Positions 1-8,467 are shown, numbered from the stretch's first letter. The stretch: 47,403 bases of DNA from Myxococcales bacterium (GCA_016212965.1 JACRDA010000174.1:1-47403), one strand, 5' to 3'. The notes: generated by a model from the letters alone, not told the origin. Numbers and translations are program-made.

Positions 1-127
1 CTCCGCCGCCGCCTGCGCCCGTGGTCGTCGTGTTGCCGTTCGTGTCGCCCGAGCCGTCGCACGCCGCCCAGAAGACCCCACCGAGCACCAGCGCCGCGCC
101 GATGCCTAGACCCGTGTTGCGCATCAT
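1..127 (-). CDS. lipoprotein, N-terminal fragment cut by window edge
   Basis: Only the first 42 or so codons lie in the window; the gene runs off the left edge. The reading begins with two adjacent ATG codons, then a basic residue, a hydrophobic stretch (LGIGAALVLGGVFWAA) and a cysteine in a lipobox-like setting (WAAC). After the cysteine comes a Gly/Ser/Thr/Asn-rich linker with four threonines and a glycine run. This is the typical start of an exported, lipid-anchored envelope protein. The same kind of linker occurs in other lipoproteins of this window (17533-19611, 27123-27857, 28968-30083). The mature domain is outside the window, so no function can be given. Confidence 0.7.
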   Translation of the reverse strand, partial: MMRNTGLGIGAALVLGGVFWAACDGSGDTNGNTTTTGAGGGG

Positions 128-218
128 GTCGACCTCCACACGCCTGAAGAACGCCTCCAGGCTATCAGCGGCCCGACGCGCGCGGGAGCGCTTTTGCGCC
201 GGACGCGCGCGGCGGCGC

Positions 219-797
219 TCAGCGTGGTGCCGGGGTCGCGGCGCAGTCCTTGGCAGGGCGGCCGTCGAGCGCGCAGTGCAGGCGGGCGAAGGTGGCGCAG
301 TCGTCCGGGTGGCTCGTGCCGGGGGCGCAGTACTTCGCCATGAAGGCGTCGAGGTCGTTCTGGCCCGCGAGCAGGCACACCTCGCGCTCGGCGGGCCGGC
401 TCACGAGCAGCACGTTCAGCACCTCGAGGTAGAACTGCACCGCAAAGAGCCCGAAGTCGTCCGTCACGGGCTCGAGCGCGAGGCTGCGGTAGAGCAGCAG
501 CGTGTGGGACGCCTCCGGGTAGCTCGCGTCCTTGGGTGGCCCGGCCTCGGTGAGACCGCGGTACATGGCCGTGGCCCGCGCGTAGCGCTCGCTGCGCTCG
601 AGCCGCGGCTCCGTCGCCGTGAGGAGCCACTCGGCGGCGTCGGGGTGGAGACAGGCGCCGAGCACCTTGGGCAGGCCGGTCGGCGCGCCCTTCGCCGTGC
701 CGGGCTCCGCGCCCGCCGCGTTCTTGCGACCACCGCACCCGCTCCCGAGGCAGAGTGCCAGCGCGAGCGCCACCCAGCGAGTCGAGGCACCGATCAC
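219..797 (-). CDS. hypothetical lipoprotein, 192 aa
   Basis: The chosen start is GTG at 797, because it places a basic residue and a hydrophobic stretch (WVALALALCLG) right before a lipobox-like GSGC with the acceptor cysteine near residue 21. No ATG in frame would retain the signal peptide alone. The mature part is about 170 residues, has five or more cysteines (including two CxxxxxxxC-like spacings near the C-terminus) and is predicted mostly helical from its Leu/Ala/Glu/Arg pattern. I do not recognise the family. It is an envelope lipoprotein by inference. It is divergently placed from the epimerase at 891 and shares the short upstream region with it. Confidence 0.6.
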   Translation of the reverse strand: MIGASTRWVALALALCLGSGCGGRKNAAGAEPGTAKGAPTGLPKVLGACLHPDAAEWLLTATEPRLERSERYARATAMYRGLTEAGPPKDASYPEASHTLLLYRSLALEPVTDDFGLFAVQFYLEVLNVLLVSRPAEREVCLLAGQNDLDAFMAKYCAPGTSHPDDCATFARLHCALDGRPAKDCAATPAPR

Positions 798-890
798 GAC
801 CGCAGCATACGCGAGCTCGCGTCGGCTCGCGACGGGGCCGCGCCAATCGGGCTTTGCGGGTCGGGGCGGCGGGGCTAAGGAGAGGGCCGC

Positions 891-1904
891 ATGACACGTC
901 ATCTCGTCACCGGGGCGACGGGCTTCCTCGGTCGTCACCTCTGCGCGAGCTTGCTCGGAGCGGGTCACGAGGTCGTCGCGCTGTGCCGCCGCCCCGACCC
1001 CGCGCTCGAGGCCGCCGGCGTGACCGTGCGCCTCGGCGACGTGTGCAGCCCGGCGGCGATGCGCGCCGCGGTCACCGGTTGCGAGGGCGTGTTCCACTGC
1101 GCCGGCAAGGTCTCGCGCGATCCGGCCGACGCGGAGGCGCTCTACCGCGTGCACGTCGACGGCACCAAGACGACGCTCGACGCTGCGCGCGCGGCCGGCG
1201 TGCGGCGCGTCGTCATCGCGAGCACGAGCGGCATCGTGGCGGTGAGCGACGATGCTGCCGAGGTGCGCGACGAGGACGCCCCCACCCCGCAGCGGATCAT
1301 CGGCCGCTGGCCCTACTACCGCAGCAAGCTCCACGCCGAGCGCGCCGCCTTCGACCGCGCGGCGCCGGGCTTCGAGGTCGTGGCGGTCAACCCCTCGCTC
1401 CTGCTCGGGCCGGGCGATCTCCACGGCTCCTCCACCGAGGACGTGCGCCTGTTCCTCGAGCGCAAGCTGCCCTTCGTGCCGGCGGGCGGCATCGCGTTCG
1501 TGGACGCCCGCGACGCGGCGACCGCCATGGCGAGCGCCATGGAGCGCGGTCGGCCCGGGCAGCGCTATCTCGTCAACGCCGCCAACTGGTCGCTGGGCGA
1601 GCTGTTCGCGCGCCTCGGACGCCTCTCGGGCGTGCGGCCGCCGCTCGTGCGCCTGCCGCGCACGAGCCCGCTCGTCGCGGGCCTCGGTATGGATCTGTTC
1701 GCGCGCGCGGCGCGCGCCCTCGGCCTCGAGGCCCCGGTCGACCGCGCGAGCGCCGAGATGGCGCAGTTCTACTGGTACGCGGACGCGTCGCGCGCGCGCG
1801 CCGAGCTCGGCTTCTCGCCCCGCGACCCGGACGACACGCTGCGCGACACCATCGACGATCTCCGCGCGCGCGGCGCGGTGTGGCCGCGCCTGCTGCGCCG
1901 CTGA
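891..1904 (+). CDS. NAD(P)-dependent epimerase/dehydratase (extended SDR)
   Basis: 337 aa Rossmann-fold enzyme of the extended short-chain dehydrogenase family, which acts on nucleotide sugars, steroids or dihydroflavonol-like substrates. The nucleotide-binding motif GATGFLG is at residues 8-14 and the catalytic YxxxK at Tyr142-Lys146 (YYRSK), preceded by the expected Ser/Thr segment (ASTSG, about 110-114). The pattern near the C-terminus resembles the dihydroflavonol-reductase/HpnA-like branch rather than sugar 4-epimerases, but the substrate cannot be read from sequence. A good ribosome site (AAGGAGAG) precedes ATG 891. The lipid kinase gene starts 21 bases after its stop, suggesting a two-gene operon, perhaps in lipid or envelope metabolism. 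Confidence 0.88.
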   Translation: MTRHLVTGATGFLGRHLCASLLGAGHEVVALCRRPDPALEAAGVTVRLGDVCSPAAMRAAVTGCEGVFHCAGKVSRDPADAEALYRVHVDGTKTTLDAARAAGVRRVVIASTSGIVAVSDDAAEVRDEDAPTPQRIIGRWPYYRSKLHAERAAFDRAAPGFEVVAVNPSLLLGPGDLHGSSTEDVRLFLERKLPFVPAGGIAFVDARDAATAMASAMERGRPGQRYLVNAANWSLGELFARLGRLSGVRPPLVRLPRTSPLVAGLGMDLFARAARALGLEAPVDRASAEMAQFYWYADASRARAELGFSPRDPDDTLRDTIDDLRARGAVWPRLLRR

Positions 1905-1925
1905 ACGCGGCGACGAGGACCCCCC

Positions 1926-2876
1926 ATGAGCTCGAAGCCGCTCGTCATCCTCAACCCCCACTCCGGCGGCGGCCGCGCCGGCGCCGCGGCCGAGGAGCTG
2001 TGCGCCGTGCTCGAGCGCCACGTCGGCGCCTTCGACGTCGCGCTCACCGAGCGACCGCGGCACGCCGTGGGCCTCGCCGAGGCGGCGGCGATCGCGGGGC
2101 GCCCGGCGGTCATCGCCGTGGGCGGCGACGGCACGATCCACGAGGTGGTCAACGGCCTCATGCTGGGCCGTGCCGCGGGGCACCGCCCGCCGACCCTCGG
2201 CATCGTGGGCCAGGGCACGGGCGGCGACTTCAGGAAGAGCCTCGGCCTCGAGCACCGCCTCGACCGCTACTGCGAGGCGATCGCCTCGGGGCGCACGCGC
2301 TCGGTCGACGTCGGGCGCTTCGCGTACACGAACGACGACGGCGCGCGCGCCGAGGCCTGGTTCGTCAACATCCTGTCGGTGGGCATGGGCGGCCTCGTGG
2401 ACCGCTACGTGGCGCGTGCCAGCCGCTCGCTCGGCGGCACCGTGGCCTACCTCGGTGCGAGCGTGCGCGCCCTGTGGCAGAGCGAGGTGGGCGAGCTCGC
2501 CTGCCAGCTCCACCGCGGCGGCACGGTCGAGGCGCTCGACCTCGCGACGCGCTCGCTCGCCATCTGCAACGGGCAGTACTTCGGCAGCGGCATGCACGTG
2601 GCCCCGATGGCACGGCTCGACGACGGCCTGTTCGACGTGGTGTCGATGGGCGCGGCGCCGAAGCTGCGCTTCCTGCTCTCGTCGCTGTCGATCTACAAGG
2701 GCAAGCACGTCGACAATCCGGCCGTCAGCGTGCACGCCTGCGACCGCATCGTGATCGAGCTCGCCAACGAGGGCATCCGCGACCGCTTCCCGCTCGACGT
2801 GGACGGCGAGCCGCTCGGCCTGTTGCCGATCGACGTGCGCGTCGAGCCGAGCGCGCTGGCGGTGTTCTCGGGCTGA
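1926..2876 (+). CDS. diacylglycerol/lipid kinase family protein
   Basis: 316 aa, typical length for the YegS/DgkB-like lipid kinases, which phosphorylate diacylglycerol or related lipids at the cytoplasmic membrane face using ATP. The DAGK catalytic domain starts at the N-terminus with NPHSGGG (residues 10-16), followed by the nucleotide-binding GGDGT (66-70) with the usual HEVVNGL continuation, and the glycine-rich GTGGDF near residue 97. The C-terminal half carries the beta-sandwich with the typical VDGE motif near the end. It lies directly behind the SDR gene and probably shares its promoter. The family assignment is firm; the lipid substrate is not known. Confidence 0.9.
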   Translation: MSSKPLVILNPHSGGGRAGAAAEELCAVLERHVGAFDVALTERPRHAVGLAEAAAIAGRPAVIAVGGDGTIHEVVNGLMLGRAAGHRPPTLGIVGQGTGGDFRKSLGLEHRLDRYCEAIASGRTRSVDVGRFAYTNDDGARAEAWFVNILSVGMGGLVDRYVARASRSLGGTVAYLGASVRALWQSEVGELACQLHRGGTVEALDLATRSLAICNGQYFGSGMHVAPMARLDDGLFDVVSMGAAPKLRFLLSSLSIYKGKHVDNPAVSVHACDRIVIELANEGIRDRFPLDVDGEPLGLLPIDVRVEPSALAVFSG

Positions 2877-2906
2877 GGCCGCGGAGGGCGCCGGGCGCGG
2901 CTCAGC
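2872..2906. terminator. bidirectional hairpin between convergent genes
   Basis: GCTGAG then CCGCG (2872-2883, one bulged G) pairs with CGCGG CTCAGC (2896-2906), an 11-pair stem around a 12-base loop. It spans the stop codons of the lipid kinase (plus) and of the glyoxalase-fold gene (minus). There is no T tract, so it is a terminator-like stem shared by both converging transcripts rather than a classic intrinsic terminator. Confidence 0.5.
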
Positions 2907-3288
2907 GCGCCATCTGCGCGAAGGTGACGACGTTGCCCGCCGGGTCGCGGACGGCGATCTCCTCGGAGCCGTAGAAGGTCTTGCGGCGTGCGAACACGGG
3001 GGGCGCGGCAGCGACGCGCGCCGCCACGGCGTCGAGGTCGTCCACCTCGACGAACAGGGCCGTGGCGGAGGGTGCGTCGGCGAGCGCGGGCACATCGGCC
3101 TTCACGCTCGCGCGACTCTGGTACATGAGCTCGGCCCCGTCCTTGGCGAGGATGACGAAGCCGAGCGCGTCGCCGTGCGGCACCTCGGCGGTCTTGTCGA
3201 AGCCGAGCCCCGTCCAAAAGGCGACGCAAGGCTCGACCGCCTCGACGAACATGACCGGTGCGAGCTTCTTCAGCACGAAGGACTTCAT
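2902..3288 (-). CDS. VOC family (glyoxalase/bleomycin-resistance fold) protein
   Basis: 128 aa, one vicinal-oxygen-chelate module pair. The start of the protein (LKKLAPVMFVEAVEPCVAFW) is the usual first beta strand plus helix, and the C-terminal part contains the strand with VRDPAGNVVTFAQ, where the family often has a metal-binding glutamate; here that position is T/F-rich, so metal binding is uncertain. Members act as dioxygenases, glyoxalases, antibiotic-binding proteins or have unknown roles. The gene begins 16 bases after the hflC stop on the same strand, so it is probably the last gene of the hflK-hflC transcript; a functional link is only inferred from that. Confidence 0.85.
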   Translation of the reverse strand: MKSFVLKKLAPVMFVEAVEPCVAFWTGLGFDKTAEVPHGDALGFVILAKDGAELMYQSRASVKADVPALADAPSATALFVEVDDLDAVAARVAAAPPVFARRKTFYGSEEIAVRDPAGNVVTFAQMAR

Positions 3289-3304
3289 GGGCTCGCTCCC
3301 GGCG

Positions 3305-4237
3305 TCAGCGGATCGGCGCAGGCACCACGGCCGGCGGTGCCGCCGGGCCCTCGGCCGGCCTGACGTCGATCTTGGCGTCGCTCGCCTTGCCGGGCTGCAT
3401 CAGGTACCGCAGGAGCGGCGAGTCGGTGGAGACGACGAGCGTCGCGTCCTTGTCGATCGCCTTCTCGTAGAGCTCGAGGTTGCGCACGAAGGAGTAGAAC
3501 TCGATGTCGCGACCGAAGGCGTCGGCGTAGATGGCGGTCGCTTCGCCGTCGCCCTCGCCGCGCATGCGGTCGGACTGCTCGTCGGCCTCGGCGAGCCGGA
3601 TCTCGCGCTCCTTGTCGGCGGCGCCCTTGATCTTGTCGCTCTCTTCCTGGCCCTCGGAGCGGTACTGCTTGGCCTGGCGCTCGCGCTCGGCGCGCATGCG
3701 CGCGAACACGCTCTGCTGCACCTGGGTCGGCAAGTCGGCGCGCTTGATGCGCACGTCGATGACATCGATGCCGAGCTCGGTCGCGAGGTTCTTCACGCGC
3801 TCGGTCACGTTGTCCATGAGCGTCGCGCGCTCCTTGCCCACGATGTCGCCGAAGTCGTTCTTGGCGAGCTCCTGGCGGAGCTCCGACAGCACGATGCCGT
3901 CGAGGCGCTTGCGGGCGCTCGACTCGTCGCGCACCTTCATGAAGTAGTTGAGCGCGTCGCCCACGCGCCAGCGCACGACGGGGTCGCACACCAGGCGCTT
4001 CTTGTCGCGCGTGAGGTACTCCTCCTGGGGCGCGTCGCTCGCGAGGAGGCGCTTGTCGACGCGCGTCGCGGTCTGCCACGGCGCCTTCAAGGCCAGGCCC
4101 GGGGTGTCGAGGGTGCGCTTGTACTGGCCGAACTCGGTGATGATGATGTACTCGGTCTCGTCCACGAAGATGGCGCTCGTGGCGGCCACGACGACGAGGG
4201 CGACGAGCGCGACGCCGGCGATGATGAGCTTCTTCAT
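3305..4237 (-). CDS. hflC: protease modulator HflC (SPFH domain)
   Basis: 310 aa, with one N-terminal membrane segment (about residues 3-24) followed by the SPFH/band-7 domain (EYIIITEFGQYKRT through residue 200) and a charged coiled-coil helix rich in Glu/Arg/Lys (190-235), then a Pro/Ala-rich tail. HflC pairs with HflK to form a membrane-anchored cage around the FtsH protease and modulates degradation of membrane proteins. The LYEKAID and STDSPLLRYL segments near 260-285 are typical of the HflC C-terminus. It lies 15 bases behind hflK in the usual hflK-hflC order. Confidence 0.93.
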   Translation of the reverse strand: MKKLIIAGVALVALVVVAATSAIFVDETEYIIITEFGQYKRTLDTPGLALKAPWQTATRVDKRLLASDAPQEEYLTRDKKRLVCDPVVRWRVGDALNYFMKVRDESSARKRLDGIVLSELRQELAKNDFGDIVGKERATLMDNVTERVKNLATELGIDVIDVRIKRADLPTQVQQSVFARMRAERERQAKQYRSEGQEESDKIKGAADKEREIRLAEADEQSDRMRGEGDGEATAIYADAFGRDIEFYSFVRNLELYEKAIDKDATLVVSTDSPLLRYLMQPGKASDAKIDVRPAEGPAAPPAVVPAPIR

Positions 4238-4252
4238 GTTGCCTGCTCCCGC

Positions 4253-5308
4253 CTACTTGCCCGGGCCCGCCGTGGGTCCTGCCCCGGCGCCCGCTGCGCC
4301 CATGAGCGCGTTGAGGTTCATGATGGGCACGGAGCCCTTGGCCATCGCGCCGTCGACGAACACCTTGCGCCCGAGGCTCGACATGATGCGCTGCACGGTC
4401 TCGATGTGCAGGCGCTCGCGCGTGACGACCTTCGCCTTCGAGTACTCGGCCAGCACCGAGAGGAACTTCGAGACGTCGCCGCGCGCGCGGATCTTGCGCT
4501 GCTCGCGGTAGGCCTCGGCCGCGCGCAGGCGCTTCTGGGCCTCGCCGCGCGCCCTCGGGATGATGTCGGCCTCGTAGCTCTTGGCCTCGTTGATGACCTT
4601 CTCCTTCTCCTCGCGGGCGCGCACCACGTCGTGGAAGGCGTCCTTCACCTCCTCGGGCGCGTCGACCTCCTGGAGCTTCACCTCGCGGATGGCAAGGCCG
4701 CTGTCGTACTTGTCGAGCAGCTCCTGCAGCTCGATCTTCGTCTCGATCTGCGCCTGCTCGCGGCCCTGGGTGAGGATGTCGTCGATGGTCGTACGCCCGA
4801 CCACGCTGCGCAGGGCGACCTCGGTCGCGGCCGACAGCACCTTCTCGAAGTCGCGCAGCTTGAACAGCACCTTGTCGGGCTCGGCGATGACGTACTGCAC
4901 GACGAGCTGCGCCTCGACGATGTTCTCGTCGCCGGTGACCATCTGCGCCTCGCTCGGCACGCGCTTCGCGCTCGTGCTTTCGCCGCCGCGCTTGTCGCTC
5001 GTGCCCTCCGAGCGGTAGCCGATCTCGATCTGCCGCACCTTCTCGACGTTGATGACGTCGACGCGCTGGAAGAACGGGAAGGCGAAGTGCAGGCCGGCGC
5101 GCGTGAGGTCGGTGTTCTTGCCGAAGGTCCGCACCACGCCCACCTCGCCGGGGCCGACCGTGTAGACCCCGGTGAGGGCCACCACGACCGCGATGGCGAG
5201 CAGGGCGAGCGGCGCGATCCAGCGCAGCCGGCGCTTCATGGCACCGCGGTAGCGCGCCACCACTTCCTTGATGTCCGGGTTGCCGCTGCTGTCGAAACGG
5301 GTAGGCAT
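4253..5308 (-). CDS. hflK: FtsH protease activity modulator HflK
   Basis: 351 aa from ATG 5308. I reject the upstream extension to 5431 because it has no HflK-like sequence. A short cytoplasmic leader with NPDI is followed by one membrane segment (about 31-49), then the SPFH domain starting GVYTVGPGEVGVVRTFGK and a coiled coil with DAFHDVVRAREEKEKVINEA. The C-terminal part (SVLAEYSKAKVVTRERLHIETV) matches the conserved HflK end, and a Gly/Ala/Pro tail closes the protein. It heads the hflK-hflC-VOC operon. A perfect dyad lies 128 bases upstream (5436-5453) and could be an operator. Confidence 0.93.
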   Translation of the reverse strand: MPTRFDSSGNPDIKEVVARYRGAMKRRLRWIAPLALLAIAVVVALTGVYTVGPGEVGVVRTFGKNTDLTRAGLHFAFPFFQRVDVINVEKVRQIEIGYRSEGTSDKRGGESTSAKRVPSEAQMVTGDENIVEAQLVVQYVIAEPDKVLFKLRDFEKVLSAATEVALRSVVGRTTIDDILTQGREQAQIETKIELQELLDKYDSGLAIREVKLQEVDAPEEVKDAFHDVVRAREEKEKVINEAKSYEADIIPRARGEAQKRLRAAEAYREQRKIRARGDVSKFLSVLAEYSKAKVVTRERLHIETVQRIMSSLGRKVFVDGAMAKGSVPIMNLNALMGAAGAGAGPTAGPGK

Positions 5309-5435
5309 GCTGTCCCTCGGCGGCGACCCCGGTACGGGCACCTTGCACCGCCTCCTCGAGCACGAGCCGCCGCGTGCTCGCGCCTGGGCGCCACAACCTC
5401 GACCGGGGGCGGCGTACCGTGACCACGCCACGAGT

Positions 5436-5453
5436 CGTTTGCAAGCGCAAACG
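5436..5453. promoter_or_regulatory. 7+7 base dyad upstream of hflK
   Basis: CGTTTGC at 5436-5442 and its exact complement GCAAACG at 5447-5453 with a four-base centre. It lies in the 220-base gap upstream of hflK (start 5308) and beyond the stop of the TPR/PEGA gene (5529), in relatively AT-richer DNA. Its size and symmetry fit a dimeric repressor site, but no regulator is known and it could also be a small hairpin. Confidence 0.35.
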
Positions 5454-5528
5454 TCCGCCCCGGGTGAACCGCGCGCACAAAGACGCGCGGACCGGCGCAG
5501 GCCGGGCAGGGCCGGCGGGCGCGCTCCG

Positions 5529-6572
5529 CTAGAACGAGCCCGCCACGCCCGCGAAGCCGGGCGCGACGAGCGGCACGAGGCGCGCGCTCGGCGGCTCGTC
5601 GGGGGCCTGGCTGCGGTCGCTCAGGACCCACAGGACCGCGCCCGCCGCGGCTCCGACGCCCGCGAGCACGAAGCCTGCCGTGGACAGGTTGCCATACACC
5701 TGCGCGTTGTAGAGGTCGTCGTCGAAGTAGGGGCGTTGCTCCGGCGTCGGGTGGCACACGCCGTCCTCGCCGCAGCGATAGACGTCGGACACCTCCTGCG
5801 TGGCGTCCATCGCGTACACGCCCGCACCGACGCCCATGCCGAAGAGCGCGGCCCCGCCGACGCCCCAAGCGATGACCGCGGGGAGCTTGTTGAAGCCGCG
5901 CGAGCTCGCGCCCGCGTCCTCGGCGCTCGCGCTGCCGCTCTTGACGAGCGTCACGGGGAGGGTCTTCCGGTCCGACTCCTTGAGGTCGAGGCCCTGGCTC
6001 AGCTGCTGGTAGCCGGGCGCCGTGGCCGTGAGCTCGTGGTGTCCGGGATTCACGGGGCTCGCGGTGTCCGCTTCGAAAGGCTCGCCGTCGAGCTGCAGCA
6101 CCACGGCGTTCGCGGCGGGCTCGCGCACCTCGACCGCGAGCGTGGGCGTGCGCTCCTCGACCTCGATGCGGAACTCCTTGGCGCGGTCGACCGCCTTCTT
6201 CTGCACGATGGTCGCCGGCTTGGCCGTGGCGGCCGCCGCGAGCAGCTCGCCCGCCCGCACGAAGTCCTTGAGCTCGATGAGCACCTGCGCGAGGGCCACC
6301 TTGTACTCCGGCGCCGGATCGAGCGCGTCGGCGCGCTCGAGCTTCTTCGCCGCGTCGGCGTAGGCGCCCTTCTTCAGCAGCGCTTCGGCCTCGCGCGACA
6401 GCGTGAGCGCCTCGTACTTCTGTTGCGGCGTGGGGGGCGCGGCGCAGGCGTCGGGCGTGCCCGCGAGGCCGAGCGTGCCTGCGGCGAGCGCGGCGCCGAG
6501 CGCAGCGGCGAGGACGAGGGTGGGACGGCCGCGTCGGCGGCCGGCAGCGAGAGCGACGGGAGCACGGGCCAT
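5529..6572 (-). CDS. secreted TPR-PEGA domain protein
   Basis: 347 aa from ATG 6572, chosen because it gives a clean signal peptide (RRRGRPTLVLAAALGAALAA, ending near DACA at about 43). Residues 50-130 form TPR-like helices (EALLKKGAYADAAKKLERA), and 142-200 form a PEGA-type beta domain with the PVNPGHHELTATAPGY signature. Two hydrophobic stretches follow (about 228-250 and 300-322), with a cysteine pair between them (YRCGEDGVCHP). This architecture is very common in myxobacteria, where such proteins are thought to sit in the envelope; the precise role is unknown. It is divergent from the HU gene. Confidence 0.8.
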   Translation of the reverse strand: MARAPVALAAGRRRGRPTLVLAAALGAALAAGTLGLAGTPDACAAPPTPQQKYEALTLSREAEALLKKGAYADAAKKLERADALDPAPEYKVALAQVLIELKDFVRAGELLAAAATAKPATIVQKKAVDRAKEFRIEVEERTPTLAVEVREPAANAVVLQLDGEPFEADTASPVNPGHHELTATAPGYQQLSQGLDLKESDRKTLPVTLVKSGSASAEDAGASSRGFNKLPAVIAWGVGGAALFGMGVGAGVYAMDATQEVSDVYRCGEDGVCHPTPEQRPYFDDDLYNAQVYGNLSTAGFVLAGVGAAAGAVLWVLSDRSQAPDEPPSARLVPLVAPGFAGVAGSF

Positions 6573-6850
6573 GTTTCGCGAGCACCTTAGCAGGACGACC
6601 CGCCGCGCGTCCCGCGGCCGTGCGCCGCACGCGCCCGCGCCCGCGGACCTCGAAGCCATCCCGAGGGCTTCGACGTGAACCTCGCAGAGGTCACTTGAAC
6701 TCTGCGCGCCCGCCGGCAGCGTGCGGGGCCCCGGGCGCGTGTCACGAAACCGCCTTTTTTTGTGGGTCGGAACGCATTTTTCAATTGGACGGTGCTGCGG
6801 AATGTGCTTTTTACGGGACCCGTAGCAACCGCCACCGGAGGAATGCTCGC
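6573..6850. promoter_or_regulatory. divergent promoter region, TPR-PEGA gene / HU gene
   Basis: 278-base gap between two divergent starts. The part nearest the HU gene is clearly AT-richer than the surroundings (T-run at about 6753-6760, then ATTTTTCAATTGG near 6775-6788), which fits a strong promoter for the HU gene, although no convincing -35/-10 pair could be assigned. A strong ribosome site GGAGGA is at 6837-6842, eight bases before ATG 6851. I see no gene in the gap. Confidence 0.5.
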
Positions 6851-7186
6851 ATGGCAACCAAGACGACTCCCGCCAAGAAGGGCGAAGCAGCTTTGACGAA
6901 GGCCGGCCTCATCGCCGCGCTCGTCGAGGCGAGCGAGGGCCTGACGCGCAAGCAGGTGAAGGACATCGTCGACCATCTGGTCGACATCGGTCACAAGCAG
7001 CTCAAGAAGAGCGGCACCTTCACCGTGCCCGGCTTCGCGAAGTTCACCGTCATCAAGAAGCCGGCTCAGAAGGAGCGCAAGGGCATCAACCCCTTCACCG
7101 GCTTGGAGCAGGTCTTCAAGGCGAAGCCCGCACGCAAGGTCGTGCGCGCCCGCCCCGTGAAGGCGATCAAGGACTCGGTCGCTTGA
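6851..7186 (+). CDS. HU-family nucleoid protein
   Basis: 111 aa, longer than the usual 90 because of a Lys/Ala-rich N-terminal tail (about 14 residues before LTKAGLIAAL) and a basic C-terminal extension. The two N-terminal helices (LTKAGLIAALVEASE, LTRKQVKDIVDHLVDI) and the beta-arm region (TFTVPGFAKFTVIKKPAQ) with the conserved GINPFTG tip identify the fold. HU proteins dimerise, bind DNA with little specificity and bend it. A GGAGGA ribosome site eight bases upstream, an AT-rich promoter region and a strong terminator all suggest a highly expressed single gene. The tails resemble the extended HU variants of myxobacteria. Confidence 0.93.
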   Translation: MATKTTPAKKGEAALTKAGLIAALVEASEGLTRKQVKDIVDHLVDIGHKQLKKSGTFTVPGFAKFTVIKKPAQKERKGINPFTGLEQVFKAKPARKVVRARPVKAIKDSVA

Positions 7187-7225
7187 TCTAGACGCTGCTC
7201 GCTGCCGGCCTCGTGTCGGCGGCCA

Positions 7226-7277
7226 CGTGTCCCGCGCCGCGCTCTCGCGAGAGACGCAGCGCGGGACACGCGTTTTT
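7226..7277 (+). terminator. intrinsic terminator of the HU gene
   Basis: CGTGTCCCGCG (7226-7236) pairs perfectly with CGCGGGACACG (7260-7270), followed by CG and five T (7273-7277). The loop holds a further palindrome (CTCTCG/CGAGAG), which would extend the hairpin. It sits 40 bases after the HU stop. Confidence 0.85.
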
Positions 7278-7324
7278 GTGGCACTCGCTCGCTCCGCACT
7301 CGCGCGGGGGCGCTCGCTCGCCGC

Positions 7325-8467
7325 TCACTCGCCCAGCGCTGCGTCCGGTCGGCGCGCCGAGAGGCCCACGCCGGCGGCCTCGGGCGGGAGCGCGCTCCTG
7401 TCGGTGGCGAAGCGCACGGGCACGACGAAGCGCAGCTCGCCGCCGCGTGGCGCCGGGAACACGAAGCTGCGTGCGGCGCGCAGCATGCACTGCTTGACCC
7501 GCGCGTCGGGGAAGCGCGAGCCGCCCTCGAAGGCCTCGTCGGCCACGCCGTCGCGGGCCACGTGGAAGCGCAAGAGCAGCCGTCCCCAGAGCTCCGGCGC
7601 GTAGCCGAGGCCCGCGCGGTAGCAGGCCTCGAGCGCGGGCAGTCCGGCCTCGACGCCCGCGAGCATCGCCGCCTCGTCGAGCGTGCCCGGGCCGGGCTCG
7701 AGCACGTCCTCGGGGGGCGGGGTCGGATCGTCGCCGGGCCACACCTTCATGCTGAGCTCGACGCGCGTCGCCGCGCGCGCCGCCGGGAGCACGAGCTTGT
7801 CGAGGCGGGCCACCATGCACCGGGCGACCTCCGCCTCGGCGACGTCGCTCCCGTCGAGCGTCGGCCGCGCGACCGCGCCCGAGGGCGTGACCGTGAAGTG
7901 GGCGCGCGTCTCGCCGTGCAGGAGCGCGTCCTTGTAGGACCCGAGCGCGTGGCAGCGCACCACGTGGATCCAGTGGGTCCGGCGCGCGACGCGCTCGACG
8001 AGCGCGGCCTCGAGCGGCCCGCGCGCCGCGACGACCGAGATGACGACGCGCGGGTCGGGGTGCCCCTCGGGTGCCGGCAGCTCGCCCGCGACGGCGCCCG
8101 TGCCGCCCGAGTTCCAGGCCCGGCGCCACAGGATGTCGACCCGGTACGCCTCCGAGGTCTTGGGCTCGGGCAGGGCCCCGAGCTTGTACGGGCGGTCGAG
8201 CGCGATGTGGATCGCGGGCGCGCTCTCAGCGGCGCTCGTTGCGCTCGCGGCTGCGGTCGGCACGCTCGGCGCGCTCGCGGCGGCGGCCGGTACGGTCGCG
8301 GCGGGGGCAGGGGCGCTCGCGCTCGCGAAGGCGGTCGTCCGCTCGGTGGCGACCGGCCCCGGGGTCGTGCCCGGCCGTGTGCCCCCCGGCGCGCAGCCCT
8401 GCAGCGCGAGCGCCGCGAGCCCGAGCACGGTGCCGTACGCGGGGACGGTGGACCGACGTCTCGCCAT
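7325..8467 (-). CDS. lipoprotein with tandem AgmX/PglI C-terminal domains
   Basis: 380 aa from ATG 8467. The signal peptide ends in a good lipobox (ALQGC, Cys25), followed by a 70-residue Ala/Pro/Thr/Ser linker. Two copies of the AgmX/PglI C-terminal domain follow: one around 170-265 (VRCHALGS...VARCMVARLDKLVLP) and a canonical one around 285-370 (LEACYRAGLG...VKQCMLRAARSFVFPAP). Each has the paired cysteines typical of the family. In Myxococcus the domain occurs in gliding-motility and TonB-like envelope proteins, and its fold resembles the C-terminal domain of TonB. A periplasmic or outer-membrane role is inferred; the exact job is unknown. Confidence 0.78.
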   Translation of the reverse strand: MARRRSTVPAYGTVLGLAALALQGCAPGGTRPGTTPGPVATERTTAFASASAPAPAATVPAAAASAPSVPTAAASATSAAESAPAIHIALDRPYKLGALPEPKTSEAYRVDILWRRAWNSGGTGAVAGELPAPEGHPDPRVVISVVAARGPLEAALVERVARRTHWIHVVRCHALGSYKDALLHGETRAHFTVTPSGAVARPTLDGSDVAEAEVARCMVARLDKLVLPAARAATRVELSMKVWPGDDPTPPPEDVLEPGPGTLDEAAMLAGVEAGLPALEACYRAGLGYAPELWGRLLLRFHVARDGVADEAFEGGSRFPDARVKQCMLRAARSFVFPAPRGGELRFVVPVRFATDRSALPPEAAGVGLSARRPDAALGE

